Positions 36,399-45,721 are shown, counted from the stretch's first letter. The stretch: 64,000 nt of DNA from Betaproteobacteria bacterium (GCA_016711875.1 JADJSD010000001.1:1364001-1428000); one strand, 5' to 3'. Notes: generated by a model not told the origin, from the sequence alone. Translations and numbers: made by a program.

Positions 36399-37150
36399 AT
36401 GCGGTCACCGCCGTCATCGCGGACGACGAGCCGCTCCTGCGGGCGCAGCTTCGTTCGCGCCTGGCGAAGCTCTGGCCGGAGCTCGCCATCGTCCACGAGA
36501 TGGAGAACGGCCGGGACGTGGAGCGGGTCCTCGCCGAGCACGCGCCCACGCTCTTCTTCCTCGACATCCACATGCCCGGCGTGAACGGCCTCGAGGCGGC
36601 CCGCGCGGTGGGCAAGCGTGCGCACGTGGTCTTCGTGACGGCCTACGATCGATATGCCGTGGAGGCCTTCGAGCAGGGCGCCATCGACTACGTGCTCAAG
36701 CCCTTCAACGAGGAGAGGCTCTCGACCACCGTCGCGCGATTGAAGGAACGGCTCTCCGGCGGCCCGCCCGCGATCGAGGACCTGGTGCTGAAGCTCGCCG
36801 AGCGCATCGCCGGAAAGCCGAGCGACACCCTGAAGTGGATCAAGGCGAGCGTCGGGCAGTCGGTTCGGCTCATTCCGGTCGAGGACATCCTTTTCTTCCA
36901 GAGCGACGAGAAGTACACCCGCGTCGTGACGGGCGACGGCGAGGTCCTCATCAGGAAGCCCATCAAGGAGCTGCTGGACGAACTGGACCCGGAGAAGTTC
37001 TGGCAGGTGCACCGGGCGACCGTGGTCAACGTCGATGCCATCGCCTCGGTGCGGCGGGGGATGAAGGACCAGGCCGAGATCGGGCTCAAGGGATCGGCCG
37101 AGACGCTCATCGTCTCGCGCAACTTCACCCACCTTTTCAAGCAGATGTAG
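36395..37150 (+). CDS. LytTR response regulator (pair 1)
   Basis: 251 residues. The receiver domain (about 1-125) shows IADDEPLLRAQL with the acidic pocket, FFLDIHMPGVNG with the phosphoacceptor Asp, VTAYDRYAVEAFEQGAIDYVLKP with the conserved Thr and Lys. A LytTR DNA-binding domain follows (about 145-250), with ILFFQSDEKYTRVVTGDGEVLIRKPIKEL and FWQVHRATVVNV. It is coupled to the kinase by ATGA overlap and is 59-63% identical by eye to the regulators at 39695 and 44969. It would bind direct repeats upstream of its targets. None could be identified here. Confidence 0.92.
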   Translation: MNAVTAVIADDEPLLRAQLRSRLAKLWPELAIVHEMENGRDVERVLAEHAPTLFFLDIHMPGVNGLEAARAVGKRAHVVFVTAYDRYAVEAFEQGAIDYVLKPFNEERLSTTVARLKERLSGGPPAIEDLVLKLAERIAGKPSDTLKWIKASVGQSVRLIPVEDILFFQSDEKYTRVVTGDGEVLIRKPIKELLDELDPEKFWQVHRATVVNVDAIASVRRGMKDQAEIGLKGSAETLIVSRNFTHLFKQM

Positions 37151-37168
37151 CTCCCTCCGAAGGTCCGC

Positions 37169-37219
37169 TGAAGGTGACAATCACCTTCACCCGTCCTGAA
37201 GGTGACCGTCACCTTCAGG
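37169..37219. repeat. Paired TGAAGGTGAC palindromes (copy 2)
   Basis: TGAAGGTGA-CAA-TCACCTTCA (37169-37189) followed 5 bases later by a 25-base perfect palindrome (37195-37219, half site CCTGAAGGTGAC, centre C). The order, spacing and linker (CCNGT) match the doublet at 20378-20428. It lies just after the pair 1 regulator gene. Confidence 0.85.
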
Positions 37220-37359
37220 CCGTTCGCCCCGCCGGGCGACGGTTCGCCCCCCGGCTTCTGCATTTCGGCGCTTTCCGGGCGAGATTCGGCCTGCGCCCCC
37301 CTACGCTGGTCCCATCGCGCCGTCCCCCCGACGGCCTCACCCCGGAGCCGGAATCGCCG

Positions 37360-37458
37360 ATGGAGCCCGCAACGCCCCTGCTCACCCTGGCCCTCGTGTT
37401 CGGAGCGCTCACGCTCTCCCTCACGATCGTCGTCCTGGCGTTGCTGCTGGACGACTGA
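37360..37458 (+). CDS. Possible 32-residue single-span membrane peptide
   Basis: ATG 37360 opens a short frame, almost all of which is one hydrophobic helix (LLTLALVFGALTLSLTIVVLALLLDD). A GGAG lies 12 bases before it and GGA 6 bases before it. It ends 56 bases before the next sensor kinase gene. Too short for a family call. Its composition is what a real small membrane protein would show, but chance cannot be excluded. Confidence 0.4.
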   Translation: MEPATPLLTLALVFGALTLSLTIVVLALLLDD

Positions 37459-37513
37459 CCCGAAGGCCCGCGTTTCCCGGTATCTTCCGCGAGGCATCCG
37501 CCCCCCCGCCGAC

Positions 37514-39685
37514 ATGAAATTTTTCTCGAACCTCATCCACCGCCTGTCCTGGCCCGTTCTCATCGTGGGCGGGATGCTCGTCGTGCTCGCCCTGGCGGCC
37601 TTCGTCACGCCCTTCCACGTCATCGACCTTCGCAACGACGGCGCGTCGGCCGAGGAAAAGCGTGCCATCAAGCGCGAGATCGACAACACCTTCGCCGAGG
37701 GGGCCCTCGACGTCTCCCGCCAGGCCATCCTCGCCATGCGCGGCGCGACGAGCGATCCGCAGCGCCGCGAGGAGCTGAACCGCGCCCTCGAGGAACTCGA
37801 TCGCGTGCGCGAGGAACTGCGCCAGGCGGGCGCCGAGGTGCTCGCCGCCAAGCGCGAGGCCGTGGACACCGCGCGCGAAGCCGTCCGCGAGGCCACCACC
37901 GCCATCGAGGAAGCCCGCCAGAGCGCCGACGACGCCATGAAGCTCGCCGGCGTCGACAATGCCAAGGTGCGCGAGTCGCTCGACCGTGCGCTCAAGGCCA
38001 CGAAGGAAGCCGAGGAGGAAGCCAAGGCCGCCCTCGCGCAGGAAGAGGGGCGTCGCAAGCTGTCCATCGGCCTGTCCACCGACAAGGACAAGCCGCTCAT
38101 CGACATCGAGATCGGCAAGTCGAAGCCCGAGGACAAGCCGGGCGTGTCGCTCCAGCCTCCCAAGGCCCCGTCGCCGCCCGCCCCCCCGGCCGCAGGCAGC
38201 CCGCCCGCTCCCCCGGTTTCAGCCAGCCCGCCCGCCCCGCCCGCGGCGGTCGATGCGCCCGCGCCGCCGGAGCCGCCTTCGAAGTCCGGGACGATCATCC
38301 TGCCCTCGGAGGTCCGCGAGCAGATCCGCCGCGACGTGAACACGGACATCCGCAAGATCGGCATCGGCGCCGGCCTCATCCTCATCTTCATCCCGCTCTT
38401 CATCCTGACGATCGTGGCCAAGATCTTCATCGACCGTTCGCGTGCCGCCCTCCGCCTGGCGGACCTGAAGAAGCGGGAGGCCGAGTACAGCCGCATGAGC
38501 CAGCAGGTGACGGAGGCGAAGCTGCAGGCCCTGCAGGCGCAGGTCGAGCCGCACTTCCTCTACAACACGCTCGCCAACGTGCGCGCCCTCACCGAGGTCG
38601 ATCCCGAGCGCGCCGGCATGATGGTCGACCACCTGATCGCGTACCTGCGCAACGCCCTGCCCAAGATGCGCGAGTCGATCTCGACGGTGGGCCAGGAGGT
38701 CGAGCTCGTGCGCGCGTACCTCAACATCCTGCAGATGCGCATGGGCCGGCGCCTCGCGTTCGACATCGCGGTGCCCTCGAACCTCACGGGCCTGCCCTTC
38801 CCGCCGCTGATGCTGCCCTCGCTCGTCGAGAACGCGATCAAGCACGGCCTGGAGCCGCAGCGTGAAGGCGGCAGCGTGCACATCGGCGCGCAGTCCCTGG
38901 AGGGGCGCCTTCGCCTCACGGTGGCGGACACGGGCCGCGGCTTCGGCGACACCGTGGGCAACGGCGTGGGCCTCGCCAACATCCGCGAGCGCCTCGCCGC
39001 CCTCTACGGCGAGAGCGCGAAGCTCACCCTCGAGGCCAACACGCCGACGGGCGTCATCGCGACCATCGACGTGCCCGTGGAGGGCATGCGGGCGAGCGCG
39101 TCCGGCGGCCCGATGCCCGATTCCCCCTCGCAGAGCGCGCAGCCGGCCACGGCCGCGGGCAAGGTGTTCTCCGCCGTGGGCACGGCCGAGCGCGTGTGGC
39201 GCAAGTCGCTCTCCTTCGCCTTCGTGGGACTCGTCGTCGTGATGGCGATCCTCTGCGGACTTGCCATCGGAGGCATCGTGACCGGCGTCCTGCCCGTGCA
39301 GGTCGGCGACGAGACGATGAGCGGCGCGGGCGGGGCCCTCATCGGCGCGGCGGGCGTCCTGCTCGCCTTCTGTGCGGTGGTGCTCGTGCTCGCGGCGGTG
39401 CTCGCGCTCATCTACGGCCTGGGCTTCATGTTCGCCGCGCTGGCGATCTTCATCCCGGTGGTGGTGATCGTGGCGATCTCGCCGGCGATCGCGCCGCTGG
39501 TGCTGCTCGGGCTGGGCCTGTGGTGGCTCATCCGCCGGGACAAGCGCAAGAAGGCGCAAGCCGCGGCGAAGGTGGAGCCGAAGATGGCCGGGCCGGCGCC
39601 AGCCGTGCCCGCCGAGCCGATCATCCGGCGTTCGGCCGATACGCCCCCGCCCATCCCGCCCGAAGATCCTCCCCGCGCCGGTTAG
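37514..39685 (+). CDS. LytS-type histidine kinase with coiled-coil sensor and C-terminal membrane domain (pair 2)
   Basis: 723 residues, twice the length of its paralogues. One N-terminal membrane segment (about 12-32) is followed by a long charged helical region (50-190, EELNRALEELDRVREELRQAG and similar) that should form a coiled coil outside the membrane. Then come a Pro/Ala/Ser linker (210-260), a second membrane segment (about 277-300) and the kinase core with LQALQAQVEPHFLYNTLANVRAL (His about 345), LVENAIKHGLEP, VADTGRGFG and GVGLANIRERL. After the ATPase domain the protein continues with three or four further membrane segments (about 570-680) and a Lys/Pro-rich tail. A kinase core followed by a membrane domain is unusual. 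The regulator gene begins 9 bases after the stop. Confidence 0.85.
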   Translation: MKFFSNLIHRLSWPVLIVGGMLVVLALAAFVTPFHVIDLRNDGASAEEKRAIKREIDNTFAEGALDVSRQAILAMRGATSDPQRREELNRALEELDRVREELRQAGAEVLAAKREAVDTAREAVREATTAIEEARQSADDAMKLAGVDNAKVRESLDRALKATKEAEEEAKAALAQEEGRRKLSIGLSTDKDKPLIDIEIGKSKPEDKPGVSLQPPKAPSPPAPPAAGSPPAPPVSASPPAPPAAVDAPAPPEPPSKSGTIILPSEVREQIRRDVNTDIRKIGIGAGLILIFIPLFILTIVAKIFIDRSRAALRLADLKKREAEYSRMSQQVTEAKLQALQAQVEPHFLYNTLANVRALTEVDPERAGMMVDHLIAYLRNALPKMRESISTVGQEVELVRAYLNILQMRMGRRLAFDIAVPSNLTGLPFPPLMLPSLVENAIKHGLEPQREGGSVHIGAQSLEGRLRLTVADTGRGFGDTVGNGVGLANIRERLAALYGESAKLTLEANTPTGVIATIDVPVEGMRASASGGPMPDSPSQSAQPATAAGKVFSAVGTAERVWRKSLSFAFVGLVVVMAILCGLAIGGIVTGVLPVQVGDETMSGAGGALIGAAGVLLAFCAVVLVLAAVLALIYGLGFMFAALAIFIPVVVIVAISPAIAPLVLLGLGLWWLIRRDKRKKAQAAAKVEPKMAGPAPAVPAEPIIRRSADTPPPIPPEDPPRAG

Positions 39686-39694
39686 AATCGCGCC

Positions 39695-40450
39695 ATGGCA
39701 AACCCCACTGCCGTCCTTGCCGAGGACGAGCCCATCCTGCGCCAGCAGCTCGAAGCCAAGCTGAAGAAGCTCTGGCCGGAGCTGGAGATCCTCGCGAGCG
39801 TGGAGGACGGCGAGGCCGCCCTCGAGGCGCTCGAAGACCGCGCGCCGGACTTCCTCTTCCTCGACATCCAGATGCCGGTGATGACGGGCGTGGAGGTCGC
39901 GAAGCACGTGCGCGGGCGCAGCCACGTCGTCTTCGTCACCGCGTACGACCAGTACGCCATCCAGGCCTTCGAGACGGGCGCGGTGGACTACGTGCTCAAG
40001 CCGTACACCGACGATCGCCTCGCGATGACCGTGGAGCGGCTCAAGGCCAAGCTCGCCACGCCCCCGCCCGCCATCGACGCGCTGCTGGCGAAGCTCGCCG
40101 AGCAGCTGCGCGGCGGCGGCTCGGAGAAGCTCAAGTGGATCAAGGCGACGGTGGGGCAGAACCTGCGCCTCATCCCCGTGGACGAGGTGCTCTTCTTCCA
40201 GAGCGACGAGAAGTACACGCGCGTCGTGACGGCCGACCTCGAGGCCCTCATCAAGACGCCCATCCGCGAACTCATGGACGGCCTCGACCCGGAGGTCTTC
40301 TGGCAGATCCACCGCTCCACGCTCGTGAACGCGAGCGCCATCGCGGGGGTGACGCGCGACTTCCGTGGCCAGGCGCACGTGAAGGTGAAGGGCAAGGACG
40401 AGGTGCTCACGGTCTCCCGCATCTATTCGCACCTCTTCAAGCAGATGTAG
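39695..40450 (+). CDS. LytTR response regulator (pair 2)
   Basis: 251 residues. The receiver has LAEDEPILRQQLEAKL, FLFLDIQMPVMTG (phosphoacceptor Asp about 53) and VTAYDQYAIQAFETGAVDYVLKPY. The LytTR domain contains LFFQSDEKYTRVVTADLEALIKTPIREL and FWQIHRSTLVNASAI. Both ends match the pair 1 and pair 3 regulators, including the C-terminal SHLFKQM-type ending. It is 9 bases downstream of its kinase gene. The DNA targets are unknown, and near-identical recognition segments suggest possible cross-talk among the three regulators. Confidence 0.92.
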   Translation: MANPTAVLAEDEPILRQQLEAKLKKLWPELEILASVEDGEAALEALEDRAPDFLFLDIQMPVMTGVEVAKHVRGRSHVVFVTAYDQYAIQAFETGAVDYVLKPYTDDRLAMTVERLKAKLATPPPAIDALLAKLAEQLRGGGSEKLKWIKATVGQNLRLIPVDEVLFFQSDEKYTRVVTADLEALIKTPIRELMDGLDPEVFWQIHRSTLVNASAIAGVTRDFRGQAHVKVKGKDEVLTVSRIYSHLFKQM

Positions 40451-40513
40451 TCTTGCGTGGCCGGTATGGCCCCGGGATCGCGTTCGATCCATCGGGGGGC
40501 GCCACGAGCCACG

Positions 40514-43108
40514 ATGAAGATAACGCCCGAAGACTGGAAACGCGCCGAGCCGGCCTTCACGGACGCGCTCGATCTGCCCGCCGGCGAGCGGGCCGCCTGG
40601 CTGCGCGACCTGGCCATCCGCCAGCCGGACGTCGCCTTGCTCGTGGCCGCGCTTCTCGATAGCAACGACCGCGCGGAGCGGTACGCCGAGCTGGAAACGA
40701 CGCCCCGGCTCGCGGGCCCGGCGCCCAGCCTCTTCCGGGCGGGCGAGTCCGTCGGTCCCTTCCGGCTCCTTCGCCCGCTCGGCCGCGGCGGCATGGGCGA
40801 AGTGTGGCTCGCCGAGCAGGCGGACGGGCGCCTCGAGCGGCAGGTGGCCCTCAAGCTCCCCACGCTCTTCGAGGCGGGCGACGAGCGCGCCCGGCGCTTC
40901 AGCCGCGAGCGCGACATCCTTGCGAAGCTGGAGCACCCGAACATCGCGCGCCTGTACGACGCGGGCGTGACACCACGGGGCCAGCCCTGGCTCGCGATGG
41001 AGTATGTCGAGGGCGAGCCCCTCGACGCCCACGCCCGCGGGCGCCGGCTCGATCTCGCCGCGCGCCTCGGGATCGCACGGCAGGTGCTCGCCGCCGTCGC
41101 GCACGCGCACCGCCACCTCGTCGTGCATCGGGACCTGAAGCCCGCCAACATCCTCATCGACCGCGCCGGGCAGGTGCGGCTCCTCGACTTCGGCATCGCG
41201 AAGCTGGTGGGCGTGGGCGATGCGGCCGAGGCGCCGGCCGACCTCACGCGCTTGGGCGGCCGCGTGATGACCCTTCGCTACGCCGCGCCGGAGCAGGTGA
41301 CGGCCGGCGAGATCACGACGGCGACGGACGTGTATGCGCTCGGCGTCGTCCTGCACGAGTTCCTGGCGGGCGCTTCGCCCTATCGCGCGGTGCGTGAAGG
41401 GCGCGCGTTCACGGAGGCGGCCCTGCAGCAGGAAGACATCGCGCGCCCCTCGTCCCTCGCCCTGCCGCCGGCCGCAGCCGCGGAGCGCGGGCTCGATTCG
41501 TCGCGCGCGCTTTCTCGCCGCCTCGCGGGCGACCTGGACGCGATTCTCCTCAAGGCCCTTCGCCGCGATCCCGCCGGTCGCTATGCCACGGTGGCCGAGT
41601 TCGACGAGGACATCCGCCGCCACCTCGAGCACCGCCCGGTCCGCGCGCGTGCCGGCACGTGGCGCTACCTCGCGGGAAGATTCGTGCGGCGCCAGCGGCT
41701 GCCCCTCGCGCTGGCCGCGGGCGTGGTGATCGCGCTGGCCGCCGGGCTCGTGATGGCGGAGCGGGAGCGCGCCCGGGCCGAGCGTCACTTCGCCAGCGTC
41801 CGCCAGCTCGCGAACACCTTCATCTTCGACGTGCACGGCGACATCGAGAAGCTGCCGGGCTCGCTCGCCGCGCGGCAGCGGCTGGTGAAGACCTCGCTCG
41901 CGTACCTCGATTCCCTCGCCGGCGAGACCGGGAGCGACCGCGCGCTGCAGCGTGAAGTCGCGTCCGCCTACCGCAAGATCGCCGAGATCGAGGGCGACTC
42001 GCAGGCCGCCAACGTGGGCGAACCGGGCGCCGCTCGCCGGGACGTGCAGAAGGCGATCGCGCTCCTCGAGGCCCTGGACGGATCCGATCCGCGCGACCGG
42101 GACACGCTTCGGGAGCTGCGCGCGGCGAAGTCGCTGCTCGCGCGCCTGCTGAAGGACGCGGGCGACGTGGCCGTGATGCCGATGCGCGAATCGGTGGTGG
42201 CGGTCGCCGGGCGCGCGGCGGCCCTGCCTTCGGCCACGCTCGAGGATCGTCGCGCCCTGGCCCTCGCGATCACGGACCAGGCGTACGACCTGGCCATCGT
42301 GGCATCGGACCGCGCCGCCGCCATGGAGCGGATCGGCGAGGCCACGCGGCAACTGGAAACCCTGGCGCGGGAGGCGCCGGGCGATCGCCTCCTGCGCCAG
42401 GCGCAGGCCGATACCTACGAGCGCGCGTCCGCCATCGTCGAGCAGAGCCTCGATGCCGGCGACCTCCCCCGGGCGATCGACCTGCAGCAGCGCTCGGTCG
42501 AGCTCACCGAGGCGCTCCACCGCGAGGACCCGCTCGACCAGCGGCTCGAGCAGTCGGTCGTGAAGCGCCTCACGAATCTCGCCGACTCGCAGCGCCTGGC
42601 CGGGCAGTTGGACGCCGCGGCGGGCAGCCTCGCCCGCGCGAGGGCCGTGAGTGCGCCGGCCTGGGTCCGCGAGCCGGGGAACGCGGCCAACGCCGTGAGC
42701 CACCTGCGCGCGCTCAACGTGAGCCTTGCCGTCGAGCAGGCGCGGGGCCGCCCGGAAAGCGCCCTCGCGCTGTCGCAGGAAATGGAAGGCCTGGTGACGA
42801 AGCTCCCGGAGGCCGTGCGCTCGACGATCCGGGTCCGAGCCAACATCGCGAACGCCCGCGGCTACACGGGGCTCGCGTACATGGCGCTCGCCGGCAGTCC
42901 GAGGACGCCACCGGCCGAGCGATTGCCCGCGGCGCGGAAGGCACGGGGGCTGCTCGCCGAGAGCCGCGCGTTCCGCCAGGAGATGGCCGACCGCAATCTC
43001 GATGCCGCCACCTCCCGCAAGCTGGTCGAGCAGATCGGCGAGGCGATCGCCGAGTGCGATGCGCTCATCGCGCGCCTGCGCGGGGGCCCGGGCGCCGCTG
43101 GCACGTAG
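40514..43108 (+). CDS. Membrane Ser/Thr protein kinase with C-terminal TPR-like domain
   Basis: 864 residues from ATG 40514 (MKITPEDWKRAEPAF), preferred over an in-frame ATG 57 bases earlier because the family starts this way. The kinase domain has the P-loop LGRGGMGEVWLAE, VALKLP with the catalytic Lys, HRDLKPANILID (about residue 208), LLDFGIAKLVG (DFG, about 225) and YAAPEQV. A transmembrane segment (about 396-414) is followed by an external C-terminal region (430-860) rich in helical repeats. This Hanks-type layout with a helical sensor region is common next to ECF sigma factors. The ECF gene starts 94 bases downstream, after a GGGGAC/GTCCCC hairpin (43128-43157). Confidence 0.9.
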   Translation: MKITPEDWKRAEPAFTDALDLPAGERAAWLRDLAIRQPDVALLVAALLDSNDRAERYAELETTPRLAGPAPSLFRAGESVGPFRLLRPLGRGGMGEVWLAEQADGRLERQVALKLPTLFEAGDERARRFSRERDILAKLEHPNIARLYDAGVTPRGQPWLAMEYVEGEPLDAHARGRRLDLAARLGIARQVLAAVAHAHRHLVVHRDLKPANILIDRAGQVRLLDFGIAKLVGVGDAAEAPADLTRLGGRVMTLRYAAPEQVTAGEITTATDVYALGVVLHEFLAGASPYRAVREGRAFTEAALQQEDIARPSSLALPPAAAAERGLDSSRALSRRLAGDLDAILLKALRRDPAGRYATVAEFDEDIRRHLEHRPVRARAGTWRYLAGRFVRRQRLPLALAAGVVIALAAGLVMAERERARAERHFASVRQLANTFIFDVHGDIEKLPGSLAARQRLVKTSLAYLDSLAGETGSDRALQREVASAYRKIAEIEGDSQAANVGEPGAARRDVQKAIALLEALDGSDPRDRDTLRELRAAKSLLARLLKDAGDVAVMPMRESVVAVAGRAAALPSATLEDRRALALAITDQAYDLAIVASDRAAAMERIGEATRQLETLAREAPGDRLLRQAQADTYERASAIVEQSLDAGDLPRAIDLQQRSVELTEALHREDPLDQRLEQSVVKRLTNLADSQRLAGQLDAAAGSLARARAVSAPAWVREPGNAANAVSHLRALNVSLAVEQARGRPESALALSQEMEGLVTKLPEAVRSTIRVRANIANARGYTGLAYMALAGSPRTPPAERLPAARKARGLLAESRAFRQEMADRNLDAATSRKLVEQIGEAIAECDALIARLRGGPGAAGT

Positions 43109-43202
43109 CCCCGATGTCCTGCGAAGAGGGGACGGGCGCATTTGCGCCTGCGTCCCCGTTTCCGCTAGATTCATCGCGTCCCGACGTGCCACCGGAGCGT
43201 GA

Positions 43203-43754
43203 ATGAACGAAGTCCGCCAGGCCCTCGACCGCCTGGGCGAGAGCCCCTCGCCGGCGCTCGACCGGGCCTTTGCCGCGCATTACGCGGACCTGAAGCAGCT
43301 CGCCCGCTCGCGCCTGCGCCGCAGCGGCCTCGCGGGCCAGTTCCAGACCACGGCCCTGGTGCACGACAGCTACCTCAAGCTCGCCTCCGGCGTCGAGCGC
43401 GAGTTTCCCGACCGCCTGCACTTCCTCGCCTACGCCTCGCGCACGCTGCGAAGCATCGTCATCGACGCGGTGCGCGAGGAAAGGACGCTGCGCCGCGGCG
43501 GCGACCTGGAGGTGGTCACGCTCGACACGACCGACGTCCCGGGCCTGCCCGCCTCGCTCGACGTGGAGCGCGTCGATGCCGCGCTCGCCGACCTCGCCCG
43601 GGTGGACCCGGGTCTCGCGCGCTTGGTGGAGATGCGCTTTTTCGGCGGCCTCACGGAAATCGAGATTGCCGAGGCCCTCGGTTCCTCGGAGCGCACGGTG
43701 CGCCGCGAATGGACGAAGGCCCGCGCGCTGCTGCTCACTTTTCTCGCGGGCTAG
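43203..43754 (+). CDS. ECF sigma factor
   Basis: 183 residues with RBS GGAGCGTGA just before ATG. Region 2 reads HYADLKQLARSRLRRSG and TTALVHDSYLKLA with DRLHFLAYASRTLRSIVIDAVRE (-10 recognition). Region 4 reads LVEMRFFGGLTEIEIAEALGSSERTVRREWTKARALL (-35 recognition HTH). This spacing and the QTTALVHDSYLKL phrase place it in the ECF group usually encoded beside Ser/Thr kinases, where phosphorylation, not an anti-sigma factor, controls activity. No anti-sigma gene is present. A promoter TTGCGC-N18-TAGATT (43142-43171) is plausible. Confidence 0.9.
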   Translation: MNEVRQALDRLGESPSPALDRAFAAHYADLKQLARSRLRRSGLAGQFQTTALVHDSYLKLASGVEREFPDRLHFLAYASRTLRSIVIDAVREERTLRRGGDLEVVTLDTTDVPGLPASLDVERVDAALADLARVDPGLARLVEMRFFGGLTEIEIAEALGSSERTVRREWTKARALLLTFLAG

Positions 43755-43829
43755 GCGGCTCATACCCCGATTTCGACGCTCCGTCCCTGCGGCCGGGGCA
43801 TCGGCGCCCGGATCGGCTAACCTTCGGGC

Positions 43830-44972
43830 ATGGGAATCGGGAACTTTCTGCGGCGCTGCGAGGCGAAGGCCGACGGCTGGGCCGCCCGCCGCCTTTCGGC
43901 CGACGAGATGGGCGAGGCGCAGGAGCTCGACCGGTACCTCAAGCGGAACTGGGCGCGCCTGCTGGCGGGTTACCTGGGCATCACCGCGCTCCTCACGCTC
44001 CTGCTCACCGGCATCAAGCCCGCCCTGCCGCTCGGCGAGACGTTCTTCCTCGCGAACGTCCTCGTCGTCGCCACGCTCATCGCCATCGTGGGCGTGTGGT
44101 TCGGCCATCGCCGCAGCGCGGGCAAGTCCGTCTGGCGCCTGTCGATCACCGTCATCCTCATCACCTGCGGTGGCGCGCTCACCGGGGCGCTCATCGGGCG
44201 CACGACGAAGGGCGAGTCGATCCTTTCGCTGGGGCTGGCGGAGATCGTGCGCATGGTGTCCGTGGGCGTGCTCACGGGCATCGTGGTCGCCATCGTGCTC
44301 GTGGGCATCACCCTCGTGCGCACCCGGGAGACGCGGGCCCGGCAGGCCGCGCTCGTGGCCGAGGCGGAACGGGAGCGGCTGGAGAAACGCAACCGCGAGG
44401 CGGAGCTGCGATTGTTGCAGGCGCAGGTCGAGCCGCATTTCCTCTTCAACACGCTCGCCAACCTGCGCCACCTCGTGCAGAAGGGCTCCGCCGACGCGCT
44501 CCCGATGCTCGACCACCTCATCGACTACCTGCGCACGGCGCTGCCGGGCATCCGCGAGGAAAGCTCGACCGTGGGCCGCGAGGCCGCGCTCGCCCGCGCC
44601 TATCTCGAGATCATCCGCATCCGCATGGGCGGGGACCTCGCCTTCGAGATCGACGTGCCGCCGGCCCTGGAGGGCCACGCCGTCCCGCCCCTCATGCTGA
44701 TGACGCTCGTCGAGAACGCCGTGAAGCACGGCATCGCGCCCGTGGGCCGCGGCCGGGTTCGGCTCGCCGCGACGAGCGCGGGCGGGCGGCTCACGGTGAG
44801 CGTCGAGGACGACGGCCGCGGACTCGCCGAAGACCTGAAACCCGGGGTGGGTCTCGCCAACGTGCGCGAGCGCATCGCCACCCTCTACGGCCCCGACGCC
44901 TCGCTCGAGCTGCGCGGGCGCGAGGGCGGCGGCGCCGTCGCCGTCCTCACCCTGCCGGACAGACCCTCATGA
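43830..44972 (+). CDS. LytS-type sensor histidine kinase (pair 3)
   Basis: 380 residues with four hydrophobic segments between about 45 and 165, then a basic coiled stretch (TRETRARQAALVAEAERERLEKR) and the phosphoacceptor box LRLLQAQVEPHFLFNTLANLRHL (His about 206). The ATPase boxes are LVENAVKHGIAP, VEDDGRGLAEDL and GVGLANVRERI. The layout is that of pair 1, with an extra N-terminal cytoplasmic stretch of about 40 residues. The stop overlaps the regulator start by ATGA. The signal is unknown. Confidence 0.9.
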   Translation: MGIGNFLRRCEAKADGWAARRLSADEMGEAQELDRYLKRNWARLLAGYLGITALLTLLLTGIKPALPLGETFFLANVLVVATLIAIVGVWFGHRRSAGKSVWRLSITVILITCGGALTGALIGRTTKGESILSLGLAEIVRMVSVGVLTGIVVAIVLVGITLVRTRETRARQAALVAEAERERLEKRNREAELRLLQAQVEPHFLFNTLANLRHLVQKGSADALPMLDHLIDYLRTALPGIREESSTVGREAALARAYLEIIRIRMGGDLAFEIDVPPALEGHAVPPLMLMTLVENAVKHGIAPVGRGRVRLAATSAGGRLTVSVEDDGRGLAEDLKPGVGLANVRERIATLYGPDASLELRGREGGGAVAVLTLPDRPS

Positions 44973-45721
44973 CCGCCATCACCGCGATACTCGCCGACGA
45001 CGAACCCCTGCTTCGCGAGCAGCTCAGGGACGCGCTCCTCGAGGCGTGGCCCGGGCTCGGGATCGTCGCCGAGGGCCGCAACGGCGCCGAGGCCGTGCAC
45101 GCCGTGCGCGAGCACCGGCCCGCCATCGCCTTCCTCGACATCGAGATGCCCGGCACCAACGGCCTGGAGGCCGCGCGCCTCATCGGCGAGTCGGCGCACG
45201 TGGTGTTCGTGACGGCGTACGACCGCTATGCGCTGGAGGCCTTCGAGCGCGGCGCCATCGACTACGTGCTCAAGCCCGCCACGAAGGAGCGCCTCGCGCA
45301 GACCGTGAAGCGCCTCAAGGCGCGCCTCGCCACGCCACCGGCCTCGCTGGAGGCGCTGATGGCGGAGCTCTCGCGCCGCATCCCCGCGCCCGCGCCGCGC
45401 CTGAAGCTCCTGCAGGCCACCGTCGGCAGCACGGTGCGCCTCATCGACCTGGACGAGGTGCTCTACTTCCAGTCCGACTCGAAGTACACGCGGGTGGTGA
45501 CGCGCGAGGGCGAATCGCTCCTCAAGAAGACGCTCAAGGAGCTCATGGCCGAGCTCGATGCCGAGCGCTTCTGGCAGGTGCACCGCTCCACGCTCGTCAA
45601 CGTGAAGGAGATCGAGTCGGTGACGGCCGACGAGCTGGGGCACCGCGAGATACGGCTCAAGCGCCACCCCGACGTGCTCGAGGTGAGCCGGTCGTTCTCG
45701 CACCTGTTCCGCGGCACGTGA
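44969..45721 (+). CDS. LytTR response regulator (pair 3)
   Basis: 250 residues. The receiver has LADDEPLLREQL, IAFLDIEMPGTNG with the phosphoacceptor Asp, and VTAYDRYALEAFERGAIDYVLKP. The LytTR domain has VLYFQSDSKYTRVVTREGESLLKKTLKEL and FWQVHRSTLVNVKEI. The middle linker (APAPRLKLLQATVGSTVRL) aligns with LKWIKA-VGQ-RLI of the other two. The stop is followed at once by a G+C-rich hairpin (45722-45741, stem CGCGCCGG/CCGGCGCG) with no T-tract. Confidence 0.92.
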   Translation: MTAITAILADDEPLLREQLRDALLEAWPGLGIVAEGRNGAEAVHAVREHRPAIAFLDIEMPGTNGLEAARLIGESAHVVFVTAYDRYALEAFERGAIDYVLKPATKERLAQTVKRLKARLATPPASLEALMAELSRRIPAPAPRLKLLQATVGSTVRLIDLDEVLYFQSDSKYTRVVTREGESLLKKTLKELMAELDAERFWQVHRSTLVNVKEIESVTADELGHREIRLKRHPDVLEVSRSFSHLFRGT

